Below, piece after piece: positions 24,717 through 38,390 of a stretch of DNA of 64,000 bases (position 1 is its first letter; each line of letters begins with the position of its first letter). Source of the stretch: Neisseria dumasiana (GTDB taxonomy: Bacteria > Pseudomonadota > Gammaproteobacteria > Burkholderiales > Neisseriaceae); assembly GCF_022870885.1 (NCBI RefSeq), contig NZ_CP091509.1:2418001-2482000 (forward strand), read 5' to 3'. The translations under genes were made by a program, and so were the position numbers. The notes under the pieces were generated by a model that had not been told where the DNA came from, ran no database searches, and was given only the letters and a program-made list of their open reading frames with translations.

Positions 24717-26467
24717 TGTTGTTGTATCCAGTTAAGTAAGCCGTAAATCACAAGATTATCTACAATTTTAACCGTGTTGTCCAAAGCAAAAACAGACGGT
24801 AGTGCTTGAACGACTTTCGGTGCTCCGCCACCGGTAATGATGAGGTCAACGGGCTTGTCCGGCCCCACTTTTTCTTTCAATCTGGCGTGCATCAGCAAAA
24901 TCGATCCGCATACGGCATCCATGATGCCGCTGGCCAAGGCATTGGCGGTAGTGGTGGGAAAGGGGTACACGCGCCCGAGCGGGCGGTTGAGGTTGGCGGT
25001 TTTCAAAGCCATGGCTTCTTTCATTAGATGGAAGCCGGGCATGATGGTGCCGCCGAGATAATGGTTGTCATCCGTCAGCGCATCTACGGTAACGGCTGTG
25101 CCGCAGCTCACCACCACGCAGGCATTGCGGGTAAAACGGCGGCTGCCGAGCGCATTAAACCACCTGTCGGCACCGTGTTCTTCTACATTGCGGTAATGGT
25201 TGCGGATACCGAGCGCTTGGGGCATAGACGCATGCCATTCCACCGGTTTCGACAACTGTTCTGCCACCAAGGCTTTTTTGGCTTCGCCGCACACGGCACT
25301 TCCTACGATACGGATATCGAGGCCGTCTGAACGTTCCCGCCACTCTGCACCGAGCAGGCTCAAGTCGCGGTAAGGCGAGCGGCCGGTATGAACAATCGCA
25401 CCGTCTTCCACCCATGCCCATTTTAGTTGGCTGTTACCGCCGTCCAATAACAGATAACGGCTGGAAGGCGCTGTTTGCAGCGGTTGGGGTCTGTCGTCGG
25501 GGCGCAAACTGATTTCACCGCTAACGATTGTTTGCTCGGCATCGGCCGTCTGCAAACGTAATGCGCCTTCGGCAGTTACCCCGGCCATGATGCCTTCATG
25601 ACGTATTTCGCCGTTTTGCAACAGGCAAACCGCTCGGCGGTAATCGCGGTTGGCAGCCAGATAGGCATCCATCAAAACGCCGAATCCTTGCTGTTCAAAC
25701 TGCATTAATACGCGGTTTAACTCTTCAAGCAAAACCGACAATAAAACATCTGCACTCACGGCAGATGAGGCCGTCTGAAAAGCTGCCTGCACAGATGTGG
25801 CATGTGCCACTTCTTTCGGCAAAACAAAATTGATGCCGATACCGATTACCGCAACGGTTTTACCGCCGTTGCGCACCGTTTCTATAAGGATGCCGCCGAG
25901 TTTGTCGCCTCCGACAACCAAGTCATTCGGCCATTTGATTTGGGCAGGCACACCGAGCTTGAATAAGGCATTCCTGCACGCCAAAGCTACCGCCAATGCC
26001 AACGCACCCAATTCGTGCTGGCTCCGCTCAAACACTCTGCCGAAGCTGAACATCAAACATTCACCCAAACGGTTATGCCATGTTCTGCCCTGCCTGCCGC
26101 GTCCTTTCGTTTGCTGATGCGCAACAACCAACATCTTGCCCGCTTTTTGAGGTGTATGTTTGGCTGCCTCAAGCACAATATCGTTGCTCGATGTACACTC
26201 ATGATACAAGGCCGTCTGAAAACCGTGTCCTGCACCGATATGCTGCAAACGTGTTTCGTCAAACACCGCCAAAGGCCGTACCAAACGCCATTGCCCATCG
26301 TGCTGGCGCAACAATCCGCGTACATGCGGCGGCATTTGCTGCCACAAACAATTGATTTGATGCGGTTTCAAGCCGATACCCGCACTCAAAGCCGAGATAT
26401 GTTGGGGCAGGCCGTCTGAAAGCGCGGCAAGCAGCTTCCAATGCTGCGGTTTAAGTGGTGTCGTCAT
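24713..26467 (-). CDS. birA-coaX: Fused biotin--protein ligase / type III pantothenate kinase
   Basis: 584 residues from ATG 26467 (ATGA overlap with rfaE2). Residues 1-65 form a short winged-helix region, then BirA ligase with the biotinoyl-AMP site [12 protein letters not shown] and the KWPNDLVVG motif. From about residue 335 the CoaX part begins with the phosphate loop [13 protein letters not shown], then [15 protein letters not shown] and [13 protein letters not shown]. The first half attaches biotin to the acetyl-CoA carboxylase carrier; the second phosphorylates pantothenate, the first step to coenzyme A. The fusion of the two is characteristic of Neisseria. Confidence 0.92.
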   Translation of the reverse strand: MTTPLKPQHWKLLAALSDGLPQHISALSAGIGLKPHQINCLWQQMPPHVRGLLRQHDGQWRLVRPLAVFDETRLQHIGAGHGFQTALYHECTSSNDIVLEAAKHTPQKAGKMLVVAHQQTKGRGRQGRTWHNRLGECLMFSFGRVFERSQHELGALALAVALACRNALFKLGVPAQIKWPNDLVVGGDKLGGILIETVRNGGKTVAVIGIGINFVLPKEVAHATSVQAAFQTASSAVSADVLLSVLLEELNRVLMQFEQQGFGVLMDAYLAANRDYRRAVCLLQNGEIRHEGIMAGVTAEGALRLQTADAEQTIVSGEISLRPDDRPQPLQTAPSSRYLLLDGGNSQLKWAWVEDGAIVHTGRSPYRDLSLLGAEWRERSDGLDIRIVGSAVCGEAKKALVAEQLSKPVEWHASMPQALGIRNHYRNVEEHGADRWFNALGSRRFTRNACVVVSCGTAVTVDALTDDNHYLGGTIMPGFHLMKEAMALKTANLNRPLGRVYPFPTTTANALASGIMDAVCGSILLMHARLKEKVGPDKPVDLIITGGGAPKVVQALPSVFALDNTVKIVDNLVIYGLLNWIQQQ

Positions 26468-26973
26468 TGCTGCTCCGACGCATCCACCGCCCGGATTTTC
26501 GCAAGCGTCTGCGTAGTCGAAGTCTGATGCAGAAAAGGAATCGAATACACCTCGCCGCCCCGAGCAAGCGTTTCCTGTGCACCAACAATCTTTTCCACCG
26601 GCCAATCACCGCCTTTAATAAGAATATCGGGCTTAACCAACTCAATCACAGCAGCAGGCGTATCCTCATCAAACCAAGTAACCAAATCCACACTGGCCAG
26701 CGAAGCCGCCACCGCAGCACGATTAGCCAAAGTATTAATCGGACGGTCGCTGCCCTTACCTTGCCGCTTTACCGAAGCATCGGTATTCAAAGCCAAAACA
26801 AGCCCCGCCCCGGCAGAACGCGCCTGAGCCAAATACGTTACATGGCCACGATGCAGAATATCGAAACAACCGTTCGTAAACACCAACGGGCGCGGCAACG
26901 CGGCAAGCCGCTCCACCAACTGCTCCGGAGGGCAGATTTTTTTCTCAAAATCAGGTAAAGGCCAGTTTTGCAT
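26464..26973 (-). CDS. rfaE2: D-glycero-beta-D-manno-heptose 1-phosphate adenylyltransferase
   Basis: 169 residues from ATG 26973; it is the stand-alone C-terminal half of what is HldE in E. coli. The cytidylyltransferase-like signature is [18 protein letters not shown] with the HxGH motif, and a second signature DILIKGGDW. It makes ADP-heptose for the lipooligosaccharide core. Neisseria encodes the kinase (rfaE1) and this enzyme separately. First gene of the three-gene unit with birA-coaX and the SPOR gene. Confidence 0.9.
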   Translation of the reverse strand: MQNWPLPDFEKKICPPEQLVERLAALPRPLVFTNGCFDILHRGHVTYLAQARSAGAGLVLALNTDASVKRQGKGSDRPINTLANRAAVAASLASVDLVTWFDEDTPAAVIELVKPDILIKGGDWPVEKIVGAQETLARGGEVYSIPFLHQTSTTQTLAKIRAVDASEQQ

Positions 26974-27091
26974 TTTGCACTTCCAAACAAAAACACGATG
27001 CGAAATGATACCTAAGCACAAGGTTTAATGAAAGATGCCGAGGATATTAATGAATTTTTCAGACGGCATTAAATGCGGTCAAAAAGCCGAG

Positions 27092-27164
27092 CTATAGTCA
27101 ACTCAACATATTTCTGATACAAGGCTGCAATACCGCAGTAAAAAATTAAGTTGATCGACTATAG
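27092..27164. mobile_element. Candidate Correia-like miniature inverted-repeat element
   Basis: A 73-base stretch whose ends are CTATAGTC and GACTATAG; the arms continue imperfectly (AACTCAAC on one side, TTAAGTTGAT on the other). The end motif TATAGT resembles the ends of the neisserial Correia elements, but the inner bases differ from the classical version. It lies directly upstream of the broken YezG-type gene and may supply or disturb its promoter. Confidence 0.45.
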
Positions 27165-27204
27165 GGCTAATACTCGCCCCTTAATACCATAATGAGAAAT
27201 AAAA

Positions 27205-27677
27205 ATGCTTACCGATGATCAAGTTATCTATCAAAAAATCGGCAAATTACTTTGGTCTATTATGCCAACTAATGCTTTGAAAATAATCTATTCAGGAATG
27301 TTTGATGATGATATCAAACAAGGTGGAGCTTATTGGATCAATCAAAATAATCATGACGAAAGTTTTTATAACGGTTTTGATCTCCATAGAGCAAATAGAA
27401 AACAACAGAGCAAATAGAAAACAACATTAATATTCTATTAGAACAATTACAGAAATGCGCAATTTTTAAAAGTACTCCATGGACACATTGCCATATCAGC
27501 TTATCAGACTCGGGGAAGTTTAATATCCGTTTCGCCTATATCTCTGAAGATGACAGCTGGCCAAACCTTTTTATGAGGGGAATAAGCGATTTAACAGAAG
27601 ATGAAGCTGAAAATACCTATCATGTTCCCAGAGAAATATGGGAGAAAAGAGTTAGGGTAAAAAATCAAACTTCCTGA
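27205..27677 (+). pseudogene. YezG/DUF600-type immunity protein gene, frameshifted
   Basis: The first frame (27205-27417) gives 70 residues beginning MLTDDQVIYQKIGKLLWSI. The continuation lies in another frame from about 27405 to the stop at 27675-27677 (for example STPWTHCHISLSDSGKFNIR and SEDDSWPNLFMRG). Together they have the length and pattern of YezG-like immunity proteins that neutralise contact-dependent toxins. The break coincides with a 19-base direct duplication of AGAGCAAATAGAAAACAAC at about 27388-27425; 19 is not a multiple of three, and removing it alone does not restore the frame, so at least one more indel is present. Very A+T-rich, unlike its neighbours. No toxin gene is adjacent. 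Confidence 0.6.
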
Positions 27678-27924
27678 GTTTAACAAATAAAATTAATTTA
27701 AGAATTTAGTAAGCAAAATTACCCAATATAGCAATGAGCTTATGAAGTGAAATTAAAAAAACAAGTACAAAAAGTTCAGTAGAATTACCGAAACCAATCC
27801 CTTCATATCCTGCCGCTTTTTGCTTTAAATTTGAATACTTTCGATACTTTAATAACTGACGGTAATCAGCCTTAGAAGCACCCACGTCCTAAGACTTTTG
27901 CTTCCGCGTATTCCGCCACAGGTT

Positions 27925-28016
27925 GAAACCTTTGCAAAACCCCACGCCAACAAACAGCCGGAACATGCTTCATCATGTTCCGGCTGTTTGTTGGCGTGGG
28001 GTTTTGCAAAGGTTTC
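27925..28016. repeat. 92-base perfect palindrome with 43-base arms
   Basis: The left arm starts GAAACCTTTGCAAAACCCCA at 27925 and ends at 27967; the loop is CTTCAT; the right arm 27974-28016 is its exact reverse complement. No mismatch was found by eye along the arms. The outer part of each arm matches the GAGACCTTTGCAAAAC end motif of the nearby IS remnant. The right arm cuts the transposase fragment at its 72nd codon. Confidence 0.85.
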
Positions 28017-28231
28017 AGGCTGTGCCATTGACCGAGCAGGACGGCTTTGAACATAGATAACAGGGGATAAGCGGGACGGCCGCCGTTGTCGCGCACGTAG
28101 CGGGTTTTGCGGCCGGCGAGGTATTGTTCAATGGGTGTCCGGTCAAGAATACGGTCGAGTTTGATGAGTGGGAAGCGGTCGAGATGTTTTTCGATGTGGT
28201 GGAGGGCGTCGGTGTGTAAAAAGCTGCTCAT
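28017..28231 (-). pseudogene. N-terminal fragment of an IS5-family transposase
   Basis: About 72 codons from ATG 28231 (MSSFLHTDALHHIEKHLDRF and later GGRPAYPLLSMFKAVLLGQW) match the N-terminal region of IS5-group transposases. The frame then enters the palindrome at 28016 and loses the rest of the protein, including the DDE catalytic core. The IS end at 28292-28308 lies on its upstream side. The element is therefore a remnant that cannot move by itself. The 190 bases left of the palindrome (27678-27871) show no gene. Confidence 0.7.
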
Positions 28232-28291
28232 GAACAAAATCCTCTAAATTCCCGGAGTTTGATGTGAGTGGGAATTTAAAGGATTTTTGAG

Positions 28292-28308
28292 GGTTTTGCA
28301 AAGGTCTC
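28292..28308. repeat. IS terminal-inverted-repeat-like end
   Basis: GGTTTTGCAAAGGTCTC, the inverse of GAGACCTTTGCAAAACC, 61 bases upstream of the transposase-fragment start. Related ends are at 17690, 44838 and 47290. The 120 bases from here to comEA hold no gene I can support, although one frame (IFPKQKDFRYRLHPQDRPIV) reads like a coding fragment. Confidence 0.6.
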
Positions 28309-28431
28309 AGGGTGCACACCATCACCATATTCCCCAAACAAAAGGATTTCCGCTACCGTCTTCATCCGCAAGACCGCCCTATCGTCCGTTTGGGTGAAGA
28401 CGGGTTTTCAGAGCTTCACCGTCCCCGGTGC

Positions 28432-28731
28432 TTATTTACCCTTAATTGCCGGAACGGCTTTGTCGGTTTTCTTCTTGGCTCCACCGTTCACCGTCGCCTC
28501 ATCGCGCAGCTTCGCTAAAACACCCTCGCCGATACCCTTCACGTTCTTCAAATCGTCCACACTCTTGAACTGGCCATTATGCTGACGGTAGGCCACAATC
28601 GCCGCCGCCTTCGACGGGCCGATACCCGGCAAAGCCTTCAACTCCTCCTCCGTTGCCGTATTGATATTCACCGCCGCCAGCGACAGCGCCGACAACAACA
28701 TAGCCGATACCCCTGCGTAAAATCGTTTCAT
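28432..28731 (-). CDS. comEA: ComEA-type competence DNA-binding protein
   Basis: 99 residues from ATG 28731: signal peptide (MKRFYAGVSAMLLSALSLAA), then VNINTATEEELKALPGIGPS and IVAYRQHNGQFKSVDDLKNV, the two helix-hairpin-helix motifs that bind double-stranded DNA, and a Lys-rich tail. The protein works in the periplasm, where it binds and ratchets incoming DNA during natural transformation. It lies just downstream of the rRNA operon on the same strand. In N. gonorrhoeae several comE copies each sit beside an rRNA operon, so duplicates elsewhere in this genome are likely. Confidence 0.92.
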   Translation of the reverse strand: MKRFYAGVSAMLLSALSLAAVNINTATEEELKALPGIGPSKAAAIVAYRQHNGQFKSVDDLKNVKGIGEGVLAKLRDEATVNGGAKKKTDKAVPAIKGK

Positions 28732-29011
28732 ATATGTTTTCACAATAATGCTCCTTATTCCGAATGTGTTTGAAACGCCCCGTCCGTTGCCGCAGATTTT
28801 GCAGCACCTTTGTGGGCGGCCAACCATCATAAACAGATTAGCCCGACCCTTCAAATACTAATAACCAAAGTAACAATACAGATGCCGGATATTGTCGCAA
28901 CCGGGCAACATCCCCTTTCATCACGAGACGGAACACTACCGCAAATAAACCTTTTTTTGCCCTATGCCTGTAAAACCATATGTGCGGCAAACAAGCCTTC
29001 CCCCGAGCCAG

Positions 29012-29044
29012 CAAAAAACCCCTGATATATGCAATATCAGGGGT
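29012..29044 (-). terminator. Intrinsic terminator of the rRNA operon
   Basis: On the minus strand: AACCCCTGATATT, a short loop and AATATCAGGGG-type complement, then six T. It begins 11 bases after the 5S gene. The stretch from here to comEA (28732-29011) holds no gene. Confidence 0.85.
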
Positions 29045-29054
29045 TCGGAATAAG

Positions 29055-29169
29055 TGTCTGGCAGTGACCTACTTTCACATGGGTATCCACACTATCATCG
29101 GCGCTGAGTCGTTTCACGGTCCTGTTCGGGATGGGAAGGCGTGGGACCAACTCGCTATGGCCGCCAGAC
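29055..29169 (-). rRNA. rrf: 5S ribosomal RNA
   Basis: About 115 bases. On the minus strand it begins GTCTGGCGGCCATAGCGAG, contains the conserved CCCGAAC loop (GCCTTCCCATCCCGAACAGG) and ends GCCAGACAC, which pairs with the start. Ends are placed by this pairing. Confidence 0.93.
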
Positions 29170-29305
29170 GTAAACTGTACAAATCGGGAAAGCCGTTAGG
29201 GAAGAACTCTTCCGCTTATTATTCAATCAACTGTGATGTGTATCGTCTTCAAGACTGATGTAAGCTTTATTTTTGAGAACACGTCTTTCAAAGTTCTTCA
29301 AATGA

Positions 29306-32196
<2,891 letters not shown>

Positions 32197-32405
32197 TCAT
32201 TTCAAGAACCTCTCTGACTTCGTTGTTTCGGCGTTGACTACCTACGCAACTTGAAGACTCTACTCTGACAAAGCTTACTGCTTGTTGTGTACCGAACTGT
32301 GCCTTTTGTGTTTCACAGTCCGGTCGATACAATCATCACCCAAATACTGTGGCTTACCTGTTACGGTAAGCCGACATTGTCTTTGTTTGTTGATTTCGGC
32401 TTTCC

Positions 32406-32420
32406 AATTTGTTAAAGATC
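32406..32420 (-). promoter_or_regulatory. boxA antitermination site in the 16S-23S spacer
   Basis: Minus-strand GATCTTTAACAAATT matches the boxA consensus bound by NusB/NusE. It lies between tRNA-Ala and 23S, as usual for rRNA operons. The rest of the 320-base spacer contains no gene. Confidence 0.7.
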
Positions 32421-32521
32421 AATGCGTCTGTTTATCCGCTTACGGTTAAACTTTGCAAATTAAAACGAGCTGCGCATTCTAGCAGCTTACTTTAATTTGT
32501 AAAGTCCTTTTGGCGTAGTTT

Positions 32522-32597
32522 TGGTGGAGGCAAACGGGATCGAACCGATGACCCCCTGCTTGCAAAGCAGGTGCTCTACCAACTGAGCTATGCCCCC
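32522..32597 (-). tRNA. tRNA-Ala (TGC)
   Basis: 76 bases. Minus strand starts GGGGGCATAGCTCAGTTGG, has anticodon TGC in a CTTTGCAAAG loop and the T-arm GGTTCGATCC, and ends with encoded CCA. Placed in the rRNA spacer. Confidence 0.96.
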
Positions 32598-32646
32598 ATA
32601 CTCTTAACCAAGTATCGATACCGATTACTTTCGCTTTGAGAATGTC

Positions 32647-32723
<77 letters not shown>

Positions 32724-32831
32724 AAGGCCTCTTGTCTTTGCACACCCAAACTTCAAGCATGCAAAAATTCTAACGCATCTTTAATTTCACAGTTTACCGA
32801 TAAGTGTGAGTGCCCGCGACCTCTTCTTCTC

Positions 32832-34376
<1,545 letters not shown>

Positions 34377-34492
34377 ATCTCTAACTTTTAACTTCTGGTC
34401 TGCTTCAAAGAAACCGACTGACAATGATATAATCTTGTCTCGTCTGTTTTTGTCGCAGTGTGAGGCCTAAGACACTCACACTTATCGGTAAT

Positions 34493-34510
34493 CTGTGTTG
34501 TTAAAGAACT
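34493..34510 (-). promoter_or_regulatory. boxA in the rRNA leader
   Basis: Minus-strand AGTTCTTTAACAACACAG, a boxA-type antitermination signal between promoter and 16S gene. Confidence 0.7.
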
Positions 34511-34542
34511 TAAATCCGCCGTCTCAGCAGCGAAGAAACCGA

Positions 34543-34572
34543 ACTATACACACCCCAAACCCAACCCGTCAA
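34543..34572 (-). promoter_or_regulatory. rRNA operon promoter
   Basis: Minus strand: TTGACG (-35, 34567-34572), an 18-base G-rich spacer, and TATAGT (-10, 34543-34548). About 165 bases upstream of the 16S start. No other promoter of similar quality is seen in this 450-base gap; the outer part (34573-34733) is A+T-rich with no gene. Confidence 0.75.
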
Positions 34573-34733
34573 CACCAAAAATGCAATTATTCGCACCAAA
34601 TCACCCATCCCGATGTTTCTTATCGGTTTTTATTTCACACTCCGTAACAGCCAAACCGACAAACCGGCAACAAAACCCTACATCAATACATCAAAACCCT
34701 AAGTCACATACAAAATACAACCGGACAAAATAC

Positions 34734-34774
34734 AACCGTGCCGTCTGAAAAAGTTTATTTCAGACGGCACGGTT
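34734..34774. terminator. Inverted uptake-sequence hairpin
   Basis: AACCGTGCCGTCTGAAA and its inverse around a short loop, a stem of about 16 base pairs. It lies after the sstT stop on the minus strand and upstream of the rRNA promoter. Confidence 0.7.
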
Positions 34775-34830
34775 GAGTTATGGCTGCTTGACGGTCTACT
34801 TTATGTTCTTATTAGATTAGAGTCGATATT

Positions 34831-36060
34831 TTAATACACACCATTTTCTCTCTGCCTGCCATAGTCTGCAGCCGCTGTAAACAGAACGTCTGTCGAAGAA
34901 TTCAACGCAGTTTCAGCAGAATCTTGAACTACTCCGATAATGAAACCTACTGCAACTACTTGCATAGCTACATCATTTGAAATGCCGAACAAATTGCAGG
35001 CCAATGGAATCAGCAGCAACGATCCACCGGCAACACCCGAAGCTCCTGCCGCACTAACTGTTGCAACCAAACTCAACAGGAGGGCTGTGACAAAATCAAC
35101 TTGGATACCTTGCGTATGCGCGGCTGCCATAGCCAATACTGTAATGGTAATGGCTGCTCCTGCCATATTGATGGTAGCGCCCAAGGGAATAGAAATAGAA
35201 TAAGTATCTTCGTGCAAACCCAGTTTTTTCGCTAAAGACATGTTAACCGGAATGTTGGCGGCAGACGAACGGGTAAAGAAAGCCGTCACGCCGCTTTCAC
35301 GCAGGCAGGTAAGAACGAGCGGATAGGGATTGCGGCGGATTTTCCACCACACGATTAAGGGATTAATCACCAATGCAATAAACAGCATACAACCAAGCAA
35401 TACTGCCAGCAGTTGCGCATACCCTATTAGGGCATCAAAACCTGTTTCTGCTATGGTAGACGCCACTAGGCCGAAAATACCCAAAGGTGCAAAACGGATA
35501 ACCCATTTGACTACTTTTGAAACTGCATCCGCAAAATCTGCAATCATCATCCGCGTTTGCTCGGAGGCATGACGCAGAGCAAAACCCAAAACCAAACCCC
35601 AAGCCAAAATGCCTATATAGTTGGCATTGGCAATGGCGTTAACCGGATTGACCACCAAGTTCAGCAGCAGGGTTTTCATTACTTCTTTAATGCCGGAAGG
35701 CGGTGTAGCGGCAACATCACTGGCGTTGACCAATACGATTTCGGTGGGAAACAGAAAACTGGCGATTACGGCACAAAGTGCGGCTGTGAAAGTGCCGATG
35801 GCATACAGTGTAATAATCGGCTTGATATAGGCTTCGTTGCCTCTTTGATGGCTGGCGATGGCACTCATGACCAAAACAAACACCAACACCGGTGCAACTG
35901 CTTTCAATGCACCGACAAACAGCGTTCCCAGCAATCCGGCTGCCAAACCGGCACCGGGAGACAACCAAGCCAGTGCGACACCCAAAACCAGCCCGATAAT
36001 AATCTGCTGAACCAAACTGACGCGATTAACGGCATCAATAACCGGATTTCCACTTGCCAC
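34831..36060 (-). CDS. sstT: Serine/threonine:sodium symporter
   Basis: 409 residues of the DAACS family, with about eight hydrophobic segments, the re-entrant serine-rich motif [20 protein letters not shown] and the later [20 protein letters not shown]. The length and these motifs match SstT, which imports serine and threonine with sodium. The start is GTG at 36060 with AAGGA at 7 bases; the nearby ATG is out of frame. Single gene, flanked by a hairpin on its downstream side. Confidence 0.9.
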   Translation of the reverse strand: MASGNPVIDAVNRVSLVQQIIIGLVLGVALAWLSPGAGLAAGLLGTLFVGALKAVAPVLVFVLVMSAIASHQRGNEAYIKPIITLYAIGTFTAALCAVIASFLFPTEIVLVNASDVAATPPSGIKEVMKTLLLNLVVNPVNAIANANYIGILAWGLVLGFALRHASEQTRMMIADFADAVSKVVKWVIRFAPLGIFGLVASTIAETGFDALIGYAQLLAVLLGCMLFIALVINPLIVWWKIRRNPYPLVLTCLRESGVTAFFTRSSAANIPVNMSLAKKLGLHEDTYSISIPLGATINMAGAAITITVLAMAAAHTQGIQVDFVTALLLSLVATVSAAGASGVAGGSLLLIPLACNLFGISNDVAMQVVAVGFIIGVVQDSAETALNSSTDVLFTAAADYGRQRENGVY

Positions 36061-36424
36061 GATGCATCCTTATAATATAAAGGTTAAGAATAGCTAACAT
36101 TCTAAAATAAAACGCTTTGAATGGATAGCAGCATTAAATTTTTCACATTTTTCTTTGCCGCATTATTTGAAATTTACGCAAACAGAAATAATGAAACTTT
36201 GTTTTTCGCGCATTTTACAAGCTGTTTGTGTTTTCGGCGTATTTTCGTTTGTGAATTTGCAGTTTTCGGAAAATCTGTAAAATTTACTGCCCCGATAAAT
36301 GCTTATTCATCTTCGGAGCGGGTTTTACCAAGGATGGACCAACTGCCGAACACTATAAAAAATGCTAAAATCGCCTCTCGTCTATACCGGCACGTTTATC
36401 AAATTAAATTGGTTTGAAGTTTAT

Positions 36425-38254
36425 ATGAAGAAACACACCGCTAAGCTGTTATTGCCCACTCTTTCGCTCGCCTGCGCCCAAGCTTTCGCTTATACGCCGG
36501 CTCCGGAAGACTATGTGCCTATCAAAAAGGAGCGGAAAGAACAGATTGAAGAAAGCGGTGGAAAAAAGCTGCCGGTAAAATATCCGATTCGTATTAACGT
36601 GAACGATAAAGAGGTCAAAGCAATGCTCGAAGAGCATCTGCCTTTGATCGCCCAGCAGGAAGAAGAGGAGTTGGATAAGGAACAGTTGGGATTTCTTGCC
36701 GAAGAAACGCCTGAAAACGTGATCACAATGTTGAAAACCAAAGGCTATTTTAACGGTAAAGTAACGGTAGAGCCTGCGGGCGAAGGTTATCGGGTGAACG
36801 TAACGACCGGCCCGCGCACCAAAGTAGACAACGTGGGTGTGGCCATTGTGGGTGATGTGCTGCAAGACGGCGATTTGGCGCAATACTACAAAACGGCTTT
36901 GGAAAACTGGGCGTTGCCGGTGGAAGACCCGTTTGATCAAAACAACTGGAGCAGCAGCAAAACATCGGTGTTGTCTGCGGTAACGCGCAAAAAATACCCG
37001 CTGGCCAAACTGTCGCATTCGCAAGCTACGATTAATCCTTACAACAATACTGCCGATCTCAATGTGGTTGTTGAAAGCAACCGCCCCATTTATTTCGGCG
37101 ACATCCAAATCAGCGGCACGAAACGTTATCCCGAAAGCGTAGTGCGCGGCATGGCTAAGTTTCAGCCCGGTTCGCCTTACGACTTAGACCAGCTTCTCGA
37201 TTACCAACAGGCTTTGGAACAGGACGGGCATTATTCGGGTGCTTCGGTACAGGCTGATTTCGATAATCTTCAAGACGACAGGGTACCGGTGAAAGTGGCG
37301 GTTTCGGAAGTGAAACGGCACAAGGTTGAAGCAGGCGTGCGTTATGATTCCGAATACGGCTTGGGGGGGCGCATCGGCTACGACTATTACAACCTGTTTA
37401 ACCGCGGCTATATCGGTTCTTTTGTGGTGGACACCGACAAATATGAAACAACGGTGGCCGCTGGTATCAGCCAACCGAGGAAAAGCAACGGGCATTATCT
37501 GACTTCTAATGTTTCTTACACCCGCTCGACCACGCAAAATCTTGAAAAGCACGCTTTAAGCAGCGGCATTTGGCGTGTGCGCGACCGCAACAATATCGAA
37601 TCGCGCATCGGTATCGAATATCTGACCGAAAGCAGCCGCGTTCCCGATACGAACTACGACTTGGGCCGCAGCCATGCCACAATGGTAACGGCTTCTTGGA
37701 AGCGGCAGGAAATGACTACCCTGCTCCGCCCGGAAAACGGCTATTATCTCGACGGCAAAATCGGTTCGACCATCGGTTCGTTGCTGTCTTCCACCACTAT
37801 GGCTCGGGCACGCGCCAATGCCGGTTATTACTTCACGCCCGAAAACAAAAAAATAGGCACGTTTATCGTGCGCGGCCAATTGGGTTATGTTTATGCGCGT
37901 GAAGATCAGGAAGTTCCTTCTACCTTGCGTTTCCGTACCGGCGGTGCCACGTCGATCCGCGGTTACGAACTCGACAGCATCGGCTTGCAGGGGCCGAACA
38001 ATTCGGTGCTGCCCGAACGTGCTTTAGCAGTAGCCAGCCTCGAATACCAATACCCGATCAACAAGAGTTTTTCGGCGGCGGTATTCCACGACATGGGCGA
38101 CGCTGCTTTAAATTTCAAAAAAATGAACCTGAAGCACGGCACCGGCTTGGGTGTACGCTGGTTCAGCCCCGTAGCACCGTTCTCTTTCGACATTGCCTAC
38201 GGCCACCAAGACAAAAAAATACGCTGGCACATCAGCTTGGGCACACGTTTTTAA
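36425..38254 (+). CDS. tamA: Omp85-family outer-membrane assembly protein TamA
   Basis: 609 residues from ATG 36425. Signal peptide (MKKHTAKLLLPTLSLACAQA), a charged region, POTRA-like domains to about residue 300 (for example RPIYFGDIQISGTKRYPESV), then a 16-strand barrel with the Omp85 signature (TGGATSIRGYELDSIG near 545) and a C-terminal Phe. TamA with TamB moves proteins or lipids to the outer membrane. tamB follows on the same strand. The 364 bases upstream (36061-36424) hold the divergent promoters, A+T-rich, with no gene. Confidence 0.9.
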   Translation: MKKHTAKLLLPTLSLACAQAFAYTPAPEDYVPIKKERKEQIEESGGKKLPVKYPIRINVNDKEVKAMLEEHLPLIAQQEEEELDKEQLGFLAEETPENVITMLKTKGYFNGKVTVEPAGEGYRVNVTTGPRTKVDNVGVAIVGDVLQDGDLAQYYKTALENWALPVEDPFDQNNWSSSKTSVLSAVTRKKYPLAKLSHSQATINPYNNTADLNVVVESNRPIYFGDIQISGTKRYPESVVRGMAKFQPGSPYDLDQLLDYQQALEQDGHYSGASVQADFDNLQDDRVPVKVAVSEVKRHKVEAGVRYDSEYGLGGRIGYDYYNLFNRGYIGSFVVDTDKYETTVAAGISQPRKSNGHYLTSNVSYTRSTTQNLEKHALSSGIWRVRDRNNIESRIGIEYLTESSRVPDTNYDLGRSHATMVTASWKRQEMTTLLRPENGYYLDGKIGSTIGSLLSSTTMARARANAGYYFTPENKKIGTFIVRGQLGYVYAREDQEVPSTLRFRTGGATSIRGYELDSIGLQGPNNSVLPERALAVASLEYQYPINKSFSAAVFHDMGDAALNFKKMNLKHGTGLGVRWFSPVAPFSFDIAYGHQDKKIRWHISLGTRF

Positions 38255-38266
38255 ACCGCCCCTTCA

Positions 38267-38296
38267 AGGCCGTCTGAAACCGTTTTTCAGACGGCC
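38267..38296. terminator. Inverted uptake-sequence pair between tamA and tamB
   Basis: AGGCCGTCTGAA and TTCAGACGGCC around a 7-base loop. It may attenuate transcription from tamA into tamB. Confidence 0.55.
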
Positions 38297-38390
38297 ACAC
38301 CTTTATCACGCAAGCTATTGAACATAAGCGACGGCAGAACATCTTCCTACCGCACCTGCCCGATCCGAGATGCACACAGGTTGAAACAAC

